Origin: an uncultured Campylobacter sp.
GTDB taxonomy: Bacteria; Campylobacterota; Campylobacteria; Campylobacterales; Campylobacteraceae
Assembly: GCA_945873855.1 (NCBI GenBank)
Contig: CAMCEN010000001.1
Span: 120,415 to 184,414 of the forward strand
Length of the DNA: 64,000 bases
Reading direction: 5' to 3'
The notes under the pieces are model-generated. The model was given only the letters and a program-made list of their open reading frames with translations, had not been told where the DNA came from and made no database searches. The translations under genes were made by a program, and so were the position numbers. This document shows positions 32,568 to 41,629 of the stretch, one piece after another (the stretch's first letter is position 1; every line of letters begins with the position of its first letter).

Positions 32568-33727
32568 TTTGTATCCAAATCATAAAATTTCTTTTTTAAA
32601 ATACCATTTAATTTTATATTTTCTAGCACTTTGATTATTTTTTTACTAGCAAAACCTGAGTCATAAGGATTTTTAACACTTTTTAACTTTGCTTGAAAAT
32701 CCTTTGAATACGCCTTTTTAATAGCCTTTAAAATCTTTGATTTATCGCATTTTGTATCAATTATGCTAGGTGCTTTTATTCTGCCTTTTTGGCGATTGCC
32801 TATATTTATGGTGGCTTTTTTTAGACTTGGGGCTTCGCAAATGCCACTTGAACTATTGCCAAGCACTATATCAGCGTGCTTTATCGCACTTAGGTATCGC
32901 AACTGCCCAAGACTCATCACAAAAATAGCCTTTTTTGGGTTTTTAAGGCAGTAGCTTTGAGCCATTTCATTTATGATTTTTCCACCATTATCAGCGTTTG
33001 CGCCTGTAAAGATAAAATGCGTATCTTTAAGGCTATCAAGTGCGTTTAAAATCTGCGAAAATTCCTTGCTAGCAGATTTTTTCTCTATCGTTTGTGGATG
33101 AAAAGTTACTAAAATATTTTTCTTGCCAAGTTTGAAGCCTAGCGAGTTTTCAAAATCTTTTTTGCCTAAAAGCTCTAAACGCTTGATATTTTCAATCCCA
33201 AGACCGCCTACATTATACACCCTAGCAGGATTTTCGCCTAGCTGGATAATGCGCCTTTTATAAAGACTTGTGGCACAAAAATGAATATGACTCATTTTTG
33301 TTAAAGCATGGCGAATACCCTCATCAATCGCACCTTGCGTGCTCTCTCCGCCGTGGATATGCGCTAATGGGACAGCCCTTAGCATGCCAGCGATACCAGC
33401 ACTTAGCATTTCGTATCTATCGCCTAAAAGCACCATTATATCAGGCCCAATTTGCTCTAAAACCTTGCTAAATCCAGCCACACCTGCGCTAAAAGCAGAA
33501 CAAAGCGCAGTTTCATCATCGTTTTCTAGCCCCAAAGGAACTTTATAAAAATGCTTAAAATCACGCTCTATTTCTTTATAAGTTAGCCCCAAACGCTGTT
33601 CTAAATGTGAGCCAGATAGCACCAAGCTAAGCTCTAAAAATCTGCTTTTTTCTATTTCTTTAAGCAGCCAAAAAAGCAAGCCATAATCAGCCCGACTCGT
33701 GCTTACAACGCAGATTTTTCGCTTCAT
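32555..33727 (-). CDS. legG: GDP-diacetylbacillosamine 2-epimerase (hydrolysing), NeuC family
   Basis: A 390-residue UDP-GlcNAc 2-epimerase-like enzyme: SRADYGLLFWLLKEI at the N-terminus, LLGDRYEMLSAGIAGMLRAVPLAHIHGGE in the middle and LGNSSSGICEAPSLKKATINIGNRQKGR near the C-terminus are NeuC/LegG signatures. It removes the nucleotide and epimerises C2 to give 2,4-diacetamido-2,4,6-trideoxymannose for LegI. The frame is ordinary except for the short overlap with ptmE. Confidence 0.9.
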   Translation of the reverse strand: MKRKICVVSTSRADYGLLFWLLKEIEKSRFLELSLVLSGSHLEQRLGLTYKEIERDFKHFYKVPLGLENDDETALCSAFSAGVAGFSKVLEQIGPDIMVLLGDRYEMLSAGIAGMLRAVPLAHIHGGESTQGAIDEGIRHALTKMSHIHFCATSLYKRRIIQLGENPARVYNVGGLGIENIKRLELLGKKDFENSLGFKLGKKNILVTFHPQTIEKKSASKEFSQILNALDSLKDTHFIFTGANADNGGKIINEMAQSYCLKNPKKAIFVMSLGQLRYLSAIKHADIVLGNSSSGICEAPSLKKATINIGNRQKGRIKAPSIIDTKCDKSKILKAIKKAYSKDFQAKLKSVKNPYDSGFASKKIIKVLENIKLNGILKKKFYDLDTKCIK

Positions 33728-33960
33728 TTTTACCTCAATTTTCTAAATTTAGAATTCCTAGTTAAGAATTCTAGATTTTTTAGATTAAATTTCGTAGGAA
33801 TTCTAAAATTCCGTCATTGCGGAATTTCCGTCATTGCGAAGGAGTAAAGCAGAGGGAGCAATCTCGTTCAAAATTCCGTCAAAATTCCCAAACCTTGTGT
33901 CATCCTCGGGCTTGACCCGAGGATCTCTATATGGAATTCTAAAATTCCGTCCAAAATTCC
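33728..33960. repeat. Repeat-filled gap between legI and legG
   Basis: Contains several palindrome variants (33755-33812, 33932-33960), a GTCATTGCG...GCAATCTC element (33812-33866) and a GTCATCCTCGGGCTTGACCC...GGATCTC element (33899-33926). It interrupts an otherwise tightly packed operon, so legG may have its own promoter. Confidence 0.7.
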
Positions 33961-34968
33961 CTAAATCTCTATTAGCTCATCAGCACTAAAATCACGGCTT
34001 GCCGCCCTACCTAGCACCTCGCCTAAGCGCATAGGACTTATGCCAGAGCCTGGTCTTTTGATAGCTAGATTATCTTTGCTAAAAATCTCGCCTTTTTTGA
34101 TAGCCCCATTAGCCACTATTGATTTGCGGGCTATGTTTATGTTTTTACTCTCGCTCTTGCTTGGCGTTTTTATACCTGAGCCAAGTGCTAGCTCTATATT
34201 TCTTATAGCACTTACCATCGCCTTTAGCTCATCAGGCTCTAGGCTGGCTTTGTGATCTGGGCCACTCATATTGCGATCAAGCGTAAAGTGCTTTTCTATC
34301 ACACTAGCACCTAGTGCCACAGCTGCGATTGGCACCTCAATGCCCTTTGTGTGATCGCTATATCCAACTTTTACTTTAAAGGCTTTTTTTATAGTTCTCA
34401 TCGCTTTTAGATTTACATCAGCTAGTGGCGTTGGATACTCTGTGTTTGCGTGAAGAACTGTTATATCATCTTTTTTTGTGCCTGAGAATTCTAGAATTTC
34501 TAGTGCTTTTTCTATCTCGCCAAGCTTTGCCATGCCAGTTGAAAGAATGATTTTTAGCCCCAAAGCACCGATTTTTTCTAAATAAGGCAGATTTGTTATC
34601 TCTCCGCTTGGGATTTTTATGATTTTTAGCCCCTTTTTTACTAGCAGATCCACGCTAGGTAAATCAAAAGGCGTAGATAAAAACTCTATATTTTTGTTTT
34701 TTGCATAAGCGATTAGCTCGTCGTGAGCTTTTTCATCAAGTTCTAGTTTTTTTACCATTTCAAGCTGGCTTTCGCTCTCATCGCCAGTGTTTTGCACTTG
34801 ATACTCAGCCTTTTTAGCATTTTTGCTGATTACTAGCTCAGCCTTAAAGCTCTGAAACTTCACCGCATCCGCCCCAGCCTTTGCTGCTGTCTCAATCAGC
34901 CTTTTTGCTATATTTATATCGCCATTGTGATTGACCCCAGCTTCTGCTATGATAAAGACTTTTTTCAT
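33961..34968 (-). CDS. legI: Legionaminic acid synthase (NeuB family)
   Basis: A 335-residue enzyme condensing the LegG product with phosphoenolpyruvate. IIAEAGVNHNGDINIAKRLIETAAKAGADAVKFQSF is the NeuB barrel start; GVTLHANTEYP-type (VLHANTEYPTPLADVNLKAM) and GYSDHTKGIEVPIAAVALGASVIEKHFTLDR follow. The last 65 residues form the SAF antifreeze-like domain. Neighbours legG, legF and ptmE identify the legionaminic rather than sialic or pseudaminic branch. In-gene palindrome copy at 34484-34502 (read LEILEF). Confidence 0.9.
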   Translation of the reverse strand: MKKVFIIAEAGVNHNGDINIAKRLIETAAKAGADAVKFQSFKAELVISKNAKKAEYQVQNTGDESESQLEMVKKLELDEKAHDELIAYAKNKNIEFLSTPFDLPSVDLLVKKGLKIIKIPSGEITNLPYLEKIGALGLKIILSTGMAKLGEIEKALEILEFSGTKKDDITVLHANTEYPTPLADVNLKAMRTIKKAFKVKVGYSDHTKGIEVPIAAVALGASVIEKHFTLDRNMSGPDHKASLEPDELKAMVSAIRNIELALGSGIKTPSKSESKNINIARKSIVANGAIKKGEIFSKDNLAIKRPGSGISPMRLGEVLGRAASRDFSADELIEI

Positions 34969-35055
34969 TTTAGACCTCTTTGCAAAGTTTAAATAACCAA
35001 GAAAAATATTTAAAATTTAATATCATATTTAAAAATTATATCACATTTAATTAAA

Positions 35056-36789
35056 TTAAATATCAGCTTGCTTATCTATAAAAATACGAAACCAAAGTTC
35101 TAGATTTAGTATAGTCCAAAGACTTCTACTATTATCTTGTAAGTTCTCTTTATGGTTTTTTATCAAATTTTCTATATAAGCAAAATTATAAAAGCCTCTT
35201 TCTTTTGCTTTTTTACTTCTTAGAAACTCCCAAAAAATTTCAGCTTTTTTACTAGCAAAATATTCTTTTATTGGCATTGGAAATCCGATTTTTTTCTGAT
35301 AAATAATTTTATTATTTATATAAGGCTCAGCAAGCCTTTTTAATATAAATTTTGCGTTACGAAAATTATTAGTTTTAGCTTTTATGGAATATTTATTTAA
35401 AGCTTTTAATAAAGCAATATCTAGATAAGGAACTCTAATTTCAAGCGAATTTTGCATGCCTGAGCGATCTTGTCTTCTTAACCATTTATCTAAATATATT
35501 CTTTGACCTAAATAAACCATAACTTGGTTATTTGGAATTTTAGAAATATCACTTAGTATTTCTGGATTTAATTCTTTTTGATGCAAATTTACAGAATTTT
35601 TTAAATTCTCAAATGGGCAATAACTTAATTTATTTATGGCTTCATCTAATTCTGACATTTGAAATTCCCTTAAATGCCAATTATAACCACAAAAGACTTC
35701 ATCAGCTCCATCTCCACTAAGCAAAACTTTGTTTGCTTTGCATTCAGCTAGCATATTTATTTCGTTTGAAGCTAAGATATTTGGATGATGAAGTGGAAAA
35801 TCTTCAAAATAAATTGCTTGGTTTAATTTATCAATATTAAAAAAATTATCATAAACAATAAAATTACTCTGTATTTGTAGCTCATCTGTTAATAATTTTT
35901 GAAATTTTGTCTCATCTAAATCTTTATTTGTAAAACGAACACTAAAAGTTTCCATATCTTTACTATATTTATGAGCCAAAGCCGTTATTAAGCTAGAATC
36001 CAAGCCTCCACTTAATTGGGAGCCATATTTTACATCACAATCGCAATGAAGTCTTACACTTTCATCTAATAAATCTTTGATTTGAGAAAAATCTATATCT
36101 TCATCATCCCCAAATGTATCTGCTAAACTAAAGAATTTACTTGTTTTTATATCCAAATTAACATCTATACTTAATATTTGAGCAGGTTTTAACTGATAAA
36201 TATCTTTAAAAATAGTACTTTTCCCAAGGTTTGTTCCAAATTTTAAAAATTCAAACAAATTATCATAGTTAGGACTAAATGAAATAAAAGGCTTAAAAGC
36301 CTTAATTTCGCTAGCAAAATATACATTTTGCTCTTTGATAGTATAATATAAAGTTTTAATACCCAAAGCATCTCTTGCTAGAAACATTTGCTTTTTTTCT
36401 ATATCAAAAACACAAATAGCAAACATCCCTCTAAATTTTTCAAAGCAGCTTAAGCCCCAATAATCAAAAGCCAAATATACAAGCTCAGTGTCGCTATCGC
36501 TTTGAAAAATATATGATTTTTTTATTAGAATGTCTTTTAGCTCTTTATAATTATAAATTTCTCCATTAAAACACAAAACAAAATTATAACCATCTTTTCT
36601 ATATGGTTGCTTAGAACTTTCATTTAAATCCTTAATTGCCAGTCTAGAAAAAGCAGCAGAAAAATTATCATCATAACAAAGCTTTGGTTTTGATTTCTTA
36701 TCTCCCCTATGCCTTAAAAATTGCCCAGCTAAAAGTACTTTATCTTTTAAATCTTTACTTGCCCCAAAACAACCCACAAAACCACACAT
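35056..36789 (-). CDS. Asparagine synthase-like glutamine amidotransferase
   Basis: A 577-residue protein: an N-terminal class II glutaminase (MCGFVGCFG, Cys2 nucleophile; LRHRGDKKS; LCFNGEIYNYKELKD) and a synthetase domain with the PP-loop YGSQLSGGLDSSLITAL. In this locus it may amidate a sugar carboxylate or make an acetamidino-type group, rather than make asparagine. The gene is AT-richer than its neighbours and free of the palindromic repeat, a sign of recent arrival. The following acyltransferase shares one base with its start. Confidence 0.82.
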   Translation of the reverse strand: MCGFVGCFGASKDLKDKVLLAGQFLRHRGDKKSKPKLCYDDNFSAAFSRLAIKDLNESSKQPYRKDGYNFVLCFNGEIYNYKELKDILIKKSYIFQSDSDTELVYLAFDYWGLSCFEKFRGMFAICVFDIEKKQMFLARDALGIKTLYYTIKEQNVYFASEIKAFKPFISFSPNYDNLFEFLKFGTNLGKSTIFKDIYQLKPAQILSIDVNLDIKTSKFFSLADTFGDDEDIDFSQIKDLLDESVRLHCDCDVKYGSQLSGGLDSSLITALAHKYSKDMETFSVRFTNKDLDETKFQKLLTDELQIQSNFIVYDNFFNIDKLNQAIYFEDFPLHHPNILASNEINMLAECKANKVLLSGDGADEVFCGYNWHLREFQMSELDEAINKLSYCPFENLKNSVNLHQKELNPEILSDISKIPNNQVMVYLGQRIYLDKWLRRQDRSGMQNSLEIRVPYLDIALLKALNKYSIKAKTNNFRNAKFILKRLAEPYINNKIIYQKKIGFPMPIKEYFASKKAEIFWEFLRSKKAKERGFYNFAYIENLIKNHKENLQDNSRSLWTILNLELWFRIFIDKQADI

Positions 36790-37418
36790 TAACGAACCTT
36801 TATAATATTTTTTACATTATTAAAGACAAAACTATTTTCTCGCAATCCCTTCTTAATAAAAGTATTAGCACTAACTACACAATTAGCACCGACTTTTGTG
36901 TTAGGTGCTATTATGCTTCCTGATGAAAAAAATACATTTTCTCCTATATGTGAGCCACCACCAATCATCGTATATGGAGAAAAAATAGAACTTTTAGAAA
37001 TTATAGTATCATGTCCTATATTTACAAACTTATTTATGAAAACATTATTTGAAATTTTTACATTATCACCAATAACACAAAATGGCATTATTATAACACC
37101 ATTACCAATCTCACAAGTATCAAAAACAATAGATTGCGGATGAATAAATGTATAGAATTTTGCACCATTTTTAGCAAAATCATCGTATATTTGAAATTTG
37201 CTTGGATGAGCTCCAAAAGCTATAATGAAATAATCATTTTCTTTAACTTTATAATCATAAATTTTTCCAAGATAAGGAAAATTTAATTTACTACTTTTAT
37301 ATTTTTTTTCATCATCAGCTAAAATACCTTTTATTCTTACATCAGAATTTATAGAAGCATAAAAACATATTTCTCTTGCTAAGCCACCACAGCCTATAAT
37401 TATGAGATCTTTTTTCAT
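36789..37418 (-). CDS. NeuD/PglD-type acyltransferase (first of a pair)
   Basis: A 209-residue left-handed beta-helix acyltransferase. The N-terminal Rossmann-like part (DLIIIGCGGLAREICFYA) is followed by hexapeptides (IGNGVIIMPFCVIGDNVKISNNVFINKFVNIGHDTIISKSSIFSPYTMIGGG). The His in NIGHD is the likely base. It would O- or N-acylate a nucleotide or nonulosonic sugar. The ATG overlaps the stop of the upstream paralogue (ATGA), so its translation depends on read-through of the poly-G gene. AT-rich like the adjacent synthase gene. Confidence 0.8.
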   Translation of the reverse strand: MKKDLIIIGCGGLAREICFYASINSDVRIKGILADDEKKYKSSKLNFPYLGKIYDYKVKENDYFIIAFGAHPSKFQIYDDFAKNGAKFYTFIHPQSIVFDTCEIGNGVIIMPFCVIGDNVKISNNVFINKFVNIGHDTIISKSSIFSPYTMIGGGSHIGENVFFSSGSIIAPNTKVGANCVVSANTFIKKGLRENSFVFNNVKNIIKVR

Positions 37419-38077
37419 GCTACATCCCCTATAGCAAAAAAAATTTTTGAAACTTCTTGAAATTCTAGAATTCTACTTTTTAGTGCTGCCTCCCCCCCCC
37501 CCCATTTTACGCTACTTGCCATAGGTATTAGTGAGTTTTGCTCTATTATCACGCCGTTTTTTGCTGTGGCGTTTGAGCCAAAAAATACCTCATCTCCCAC
37601 GCTTACATCTCCATTTATCACACTTGCGGTGCTTATGTGGCAGTTATCTCCCACCACAGCATCGTGTTCTATTAGTGCTTTTGTGTTTATGATACAGTTT
37701 TCGCCCACTTTTGCTCCTGCGTTTATACAGGCGCAATGCATCACAGCTGTGCCTGCGCCTATGCTAGCGTGCTTTGAGACATAAGCAAGCGGCGAGATAA
37801 TCACAGGTAGGTTAAATCCCAGCTCTTTTAGCTTGTTAAAAAGGAAAATTCTAATTTTAGCTGATTTTATCTGCCCCACAGCGACTATCGCATTAGCACA
37901 CTCGCTTTTGATTTCTTTTAAAATCTCATCTGTCCCAAGCACCTTATAGCCCAAAATTTCGCCATTTTTAGCATTATCTACAAGTCCAAAAATCTCAAAT
38001 TTATTTTCTAGCTCAATTACATCTATTAGGCTTTTTGCGTGTCCGCCGGCTCCTACAAGCACGATTTTTTCAGACAT
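37415..38077 (-). CDS. PglD/LegH-like acyltransferase with poly-G tract (ON phase)
   Basis: A 220-residue NeuD/PglD-family enzyme: KIVLVGAGGHAKSLIDVIEL binds the nucleotide sugar, and hexapeptides include ACINAGAKVGENCIINTKALIEHDAVVGDNCHISTASVINGDVSVGDEVFFGSNATAKNGV. The catalytic His is in IEHDAVVG. It probably acetylates the 4-amino group of the LegB/LegC product, the LegH step. A run of 12 G at 37492-37503 encodes WGGGE near the C-terminus and is in frame here. One G more or fewer would end the protein within about seven codons. Confidence 0.85.
   Translation of the reverse strand: MSEKIVLVGAGGHAKSLIDVIELENKFEIFGLVDNAKNGEILGYKVLGTDEILKEIKSECANAIVAVGQIKSAKIRIFLFNKLKELGFNLPVIISPLAYVSKHASIGAGTAVMHCACINAGAKVGENCIINTKALIEHDAVVGDNCHISTASVINGDVSVGDEVFFGSNATAKNGVIIEQNSLIPMASSVKWGGGEAALKSRILEFQEVSKIFFAIGDVA
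37492..37503 (-). repeat. Poly-G tract (12 G) in acyltransferase gene
   Basis: Twelve C on the plus strand, G on the coding strand. With 13 G the frame continues GGSTKK and stops; with 11 G it continues RQH and stops. Either way the normal ATGA overlap with the next gene is lost, so slippage could affect two acyltransferases. Confidence 0.9.
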
Positions 38078-39083
38078 TATAAATTCCTGCTTTATATTTT
38101 GCTAAATTTTCAGCCTTGCTAAACCACAAAATAGTCTCTTTTAAGCCTTGCTCTAAGCTATATTCTGGTTTAAAACCGCAAAGTTTTTTTATCTTAGAGT
38201 TATCGCAGCAAAGGCGAAAAACCTCGCTAGCACTAGGGCGAATTCTAGAGTTTTCTACAACAAACTCAACATCGCTACTCATCAGCTCTTTTATCAGTTT
38301 TAGCGTATCTCCCACGCTTATTTCAAAGCCACTACCTATATTGATAACCTGCCCAGCGATATTTTTAGCACTAGCAAGTAGCGCAAAGCCCCTAACTGTA
38401 TCTAAAACATAGTTAAAGTCCCTTGTCGGTGTGGTATCGCCTAATTTGATTTGCTTTACGCCACTTGCGATTTGCGTGATTATAGTAGGTATCACAGCCC
38501 TAGCACTTTGGCGCGGACCATAGGCGTTAAAAGGACGCGCCACCACTACTTCAAGATTAAAAGCATTATAAAAACTTAGAGCCATCATATCAGCTGCGAT
38601 TTTGCTCGCACTATATGGACTTTGTGGCTGCAATGGGTGATTTTCATCAATCGGCACATATTTTGCCGTGCCATAAACCTCGCTAGTGCTAGTGTGAATC
38701 ACACGCTTTACACCATTTTCAAGGGCTGCTTTGCAGATATTTAGCGTGCCTTTTACATTTGTATCAAGGTAGCTATCAGGTGCGATATATGAGTAAGGGA
38801 TAGCAATGAGCGCTGCTAAATGAAAGATAATATCCACGCCTTTTGTGATATTTTTACAAAAATGCGGATCTCTAATGTCGCCACAAAGCACTTCGATATC
38901 TTTCTTGTTTACGGCCTCTATATCTTCAAGATGGCCCCAGTAATTAAAAGAATTATACTGGCTTAAAGCCCTAATCTTTGCGCCAAAAAAGGGGCTTGCT
39001 TCATTTTTGCTCTCTTTGTAAATAAACTCAGTTAAATGCGAGCCAATAAAGCCATCAGCACCGGTAATTAAAATGTTTGTCAT
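38070..39083 (-). CDS. legB: Nucleotide-sugar 4,6-dehydratase, LegB-like
   Basis: A 337-residue extended SDR: ITGADGFIGSHLTEFI is the NAD site, HTSTSEVYGTAKYVPIDENHPLQPQSPYSASKIAADMMA supplies T-S, Y and K of the active site, and PFNAYGPRQSARAVIPTII is typical of LegB. It makes the 4-keto-6-deoxy intermediate in the GDP- or UDP-linked route. The aminotransferase partner LegC is not in the window. It overlaps its neighbours by 4 and 8 bp. An in-frame repeat copy near 38240 is read as NSRIR. Confidence 0.88.
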   Translation of the reverse strand: MTNILITGADGFIGSHLTEFIYKESKNEASPFFGAKIRALSQYNSFNYWGHLEDIEAVNKKDIEVLCGDIRDPHFCKNITKGVDIIFHLAALIAIPYSYIAPDSYLDTNVKGTLNICKAALENGVKRVIHTSTSEVYGTAKYVPIDENHPLQPQSPYSASKIAADMMALSFYNAFNLEVVVARPFNAYGPRQSARAVIPTIITQIASGVKQIKLGDTTPTRDFNYVLDTVRGFALLASAKNIAGQVINIGSGFEISVGDTLKLIKELMSSDVEFVVENSRIRPSASEVFRLCCDNSKIKKLCGFKPEYSLEQGLKETILWFSKAENLAKYKAGIYNV

Positions 39084-40966
39084 ACTTTACTCTTTGCTAA
39101 AAAATATTTTTCAATACTCTCATTTATTTGCTTTACAAAGCCACTTACGCTTTTAAAAAGTGCCATATCAAGTTCTAAGGCATTTTTTAGCTTTTCATTT
39201 AACTCTATGTTTTGAACTATGATTTTGGTTAGTTCCATTTCTTTTGTTTTTATTGTAGTGCCACAAAGCTGCATAAAAAAGCTCTCAAAAAGCTTGTTTT
39301 CAAAGATTATTTTTAGCTCCCTAGCTAGCTGGGAAGTATTTTTCATCAACTCTACATTATTTGATTTTAAGGCTATTTTTATAGTCTTGTTAGTATCGCT
39401 AGCTTTTTTTATAAAATCCTTGCCTAGTTCTACTGCGCTTTTTAGCTTGGCAGTGTAGCTAAGCATTTTTAAGTTTTGTTCATTTACACTTAGTGGTTTT
39501 GGTATGCTAAACTTAGGTTTATTTTCATTTTTTATAATCTCACAAAGCTCTTTAAAAGGCTTTTCTATCGCACCTTCTATCCTAGAACCACCCTCTGTGC
39601 AGTTATAGGCTGGGGTTTTATTCTTTTGAAACAAAAGCTCAAACTCTTTTCTAAACACTCCCCAAACAGCAGTGCTTAGCACCCATCCTTTACCACCATA
39701 AGCTAGGGCTTGTTCTAGTTTGTCGTATTTTTCATTTGCCTCTCTTTTGTATGCGTGACCATCTGCGTGAGTGATATTATCATTTCCAAAGGCTAAATCT
39801 TGACCGATAAGCACGATTTTTTCATGCTCTAATGCCACAGCCAACTCATAGCCCAAATGTGCGCACGAATGCCCACCGCTTAGATAGCCAAAGTCATTGT
39901 CCTTAAATCCTAGCTCAAAATTTAGTGGCTTTAAAACAAGGCTATAATTGCGAGCTTTTACATATTCTACACTTTTTTTATGCATTAGGCTTGAGAGCAT
40001 AAAAATAGTATCATCATCAAAACTAGAAACTGGACTTTCAAAAAACTTAGATGTAAGCTCTATTCTTTCTAATGATACCACAAAATCTGGCTTAATGCCA
40101 TGTTTTTTTAGTATTTCATAGCTAGAATCAACGCTTATTATCGTGGCTTTATCTTTTATTTCTTTTAGCAATTCTAGCTGTTTTGTTAAACTTGGCCCAG
40201 TTGATACTATTATTGCGGTTTTTACTTTGTTTTTTCTTTCTTTTATGATTTTTGATAGTGGTATGCTAGAAAGCATATCTGGGATATTAGCCAAAGTTTG
40301 ATTTATACCTGTCATCGTATCATCAGCATCTGCTCCATAGCACTCTAGCTTCCATTGAAACATTTGCACAAACTCCTGCCCTACCTTTGCAAAATCCTCT
40401 AAAAATACATTGTAAGCAGGTGTGTTTATAAGCAGTTCAAAGATATTGCAACTTTTAAACACTCCATCAAGACCGCAAAGGTCGCAATACATGCTAAAAT
40501 CGCACACATCACTACTCAAAATCACAAGGCGATTTTTCAAAAGCCACGCACTAAAATCAATGAAGTTTAGTACTATAAAAAGCACCTGGATATCTGGTTC
40601 AAAGACAATTATTGTTTTATGGTTTTCATTAGTAAGTAATGCTGAAATAAGCGCACCATTTCCTAGTCCATACATAAAAATCGCAGGATATAAAAAATAC
40701 TTACCGCCTAGCTCATTTAACCTAGCTTTAATCTCGCTTTTTGGGTCATTATAAAGCCTTGCGCCACTGCCAAAATCTATATTAAGACCAAGCAAATCAT
40801 CATCAAAAATCACCTTATAAGTGTGATTGGTTTCTAAAAGTTTTTTAGCCAAAGCCCTTGAGTAGCTATCAATGGCGATTAGGTTTTTCTCAAAAGTATC
40901 AAGCGAAGAAAAATCGCCTTTTGCACAGATTTGTTTTATTTGTTCTTCGTATTCGTAGCTGTTCAT
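39080..40966 (-). CDS. Motility accessory factor (Maf/DUF115 flagellin glycosyltransferase)
   Basis: The ATG at 40966 (MNSYEYEEQIKQIC), behind AAAAAAGGAATACA, is preferred over an upstream TTG, giving 628 residues. It has the Maf DUF115 core: TAIIVSTGPSLTKQLELLKEIKDKATIISVDSSYEILKKHGIKPDFVVSLE and LIGQDLAFGNDNITHADGHAY. Maf proteins transfer nonulosonic acids to Ser/Thr of flagellin. Its position directly after legB fits a legionaminic acid transferase. The last 100 residues are helical. Confidence 0.88.
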   Translation of the reverse strand: MNSYEYEEQIKQICAKGDFSSLDTFEKNLIAIDSYSRALAKKLLETNHTYKVIFDDDLLGLNIDFGSGARLYNDPKSEIKARLNELGGKYFLYPAIFMYGLGNGALISALLTNENHKTIIVFEPDIQVLFIVLNFIDFSAWLLKNRLVILSSDVCDFSMYCDLCGLDGVFKSCNIFELLINTPAYNVFLEDFAKVGQEFVQMFQWKLECYGADADDTMTGINQTLANIPDMLSSIPLSKIIKERKNKVKTAIIVSTGPSLTKQLELLKEIKDKATIISVDSSYEILKKHGIKPDFVVSLERIELTSKFFESPVSSFDDDTIFMLSSLMHKKSVEYVKARNYSLVLKPLNFELGFKDNDFGYLSGGHSCAHLGYELAVALEHEKIVLIGQDLAFGNDNITHADGHAYKREANEKYDKLEQALAYGGKGWVLSTAVWGVFRKEFELLFQKNKTPAYNCTEGGSRIEGAIEKPFKELCEIIKNENKPKFSIPKPLSVNEQNLKMLSYTAKLKSAVELGKDFIKKASDTNKTIKIALKSNNVELMKNTSQLARELKIIFENKLFESFFMQLCGTTIKTKEMELTKIIVQNIELNEKLKNALELDMALFKSVSGFVKQINESIEKYFLAKSKV

Positions 40967-41083
40967 TGTATTCCTTTTTTTGCTTTTCAAGCAAAATCCG
41001 TGCCAAAATCTAGTTTATAAGCGATTTTAAAGAATTTAAAAGGCAAAATTACTTGATTTTTACAAGACAAACATGGGACAAAA

Positions 41084-41629
41084 ATGGGACAAATAATCTG
41101 GATAAATGGTCTAGCTGGTGCTGGTAAAACCACCACCGCAAAAGCACTTTGTGCTAAACTTGAAGAACTTCACGCAAAAGGCGGGCTAAAAAGCAAAGGC
41201 GTGATTTACACAGACGGCGATGATTTTAGAGAGGTTTTTGAGCATAGTTTTGGCTACTCAAAAGAAGCTCGCATAAACCTAACTAGAAAAAAAATCGCTC
41301 TTTGCGTAGCACTAGCCAAGCAAGGCTTTTGCGTGGTTCACACCGCTATTTCGCTCTTTAATGAGTGCTACCAGCACAATAGAGAAGTCTGCCAAAAAAA
41401 TCATCTAAAATACATTGAAATCTACATAAAATGCCCGACTGGGGTGCTAGAAAAAAGAGATCAAAAAGGGCTTTATAGCAAAGCAAAAGCTGGACTTCAA
41501 AAAGATGTAGTAGGCGTGGATATTTCCTTTGATGAGCCAAAACCAAACATAACAATAAATGGCGCAGGCAATTTGGAAGAAAATATAAAAGAAATTTTAG
41601 AATTTTTAGGATACTCAAATGATAGATGA
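41084..41629 (+). CDS. Adenylylsulfate kinase-like protein (CysC family)
   Basis: A 181-residue P-loop kinase: IWINGLAGAGKTTTAKAL (Walker A), IYTDGDDFREVF, GYSKEARINLTRKKIALC and YIEIYIKCPTGVLEKRDQKGLY align with APS kinases. No ATP sulfurylase or sulfate reduction gene is nearby, so phosphorylation of APS is doubtful. A relative in C. jejuni (Cj1415) phosphorylates a CDP-phosphoramidate for O-methyl phosphoramidate synthesis. A sugar- or nucleotide-modifying role is therefore plausible. It is divergent from maf and overlaps the next gene by 11 bp. Confidence 0.8.
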   Translation: MGQIIWINGLAGAGKTTTAKALCAKLEELHAKGGLKSKGVIYTDGDDFREVFEHSFGYSKEARINLTRKKIALCVALAKQGFCVVHTAISLFNECYQHNREVCQKNHLKYIEIYIKCPTGVLEKRDQKGLYSKAKAGLQKDVVGVDISFDEPKPNITINGAGNLEENIKEILEFLGYSNDR

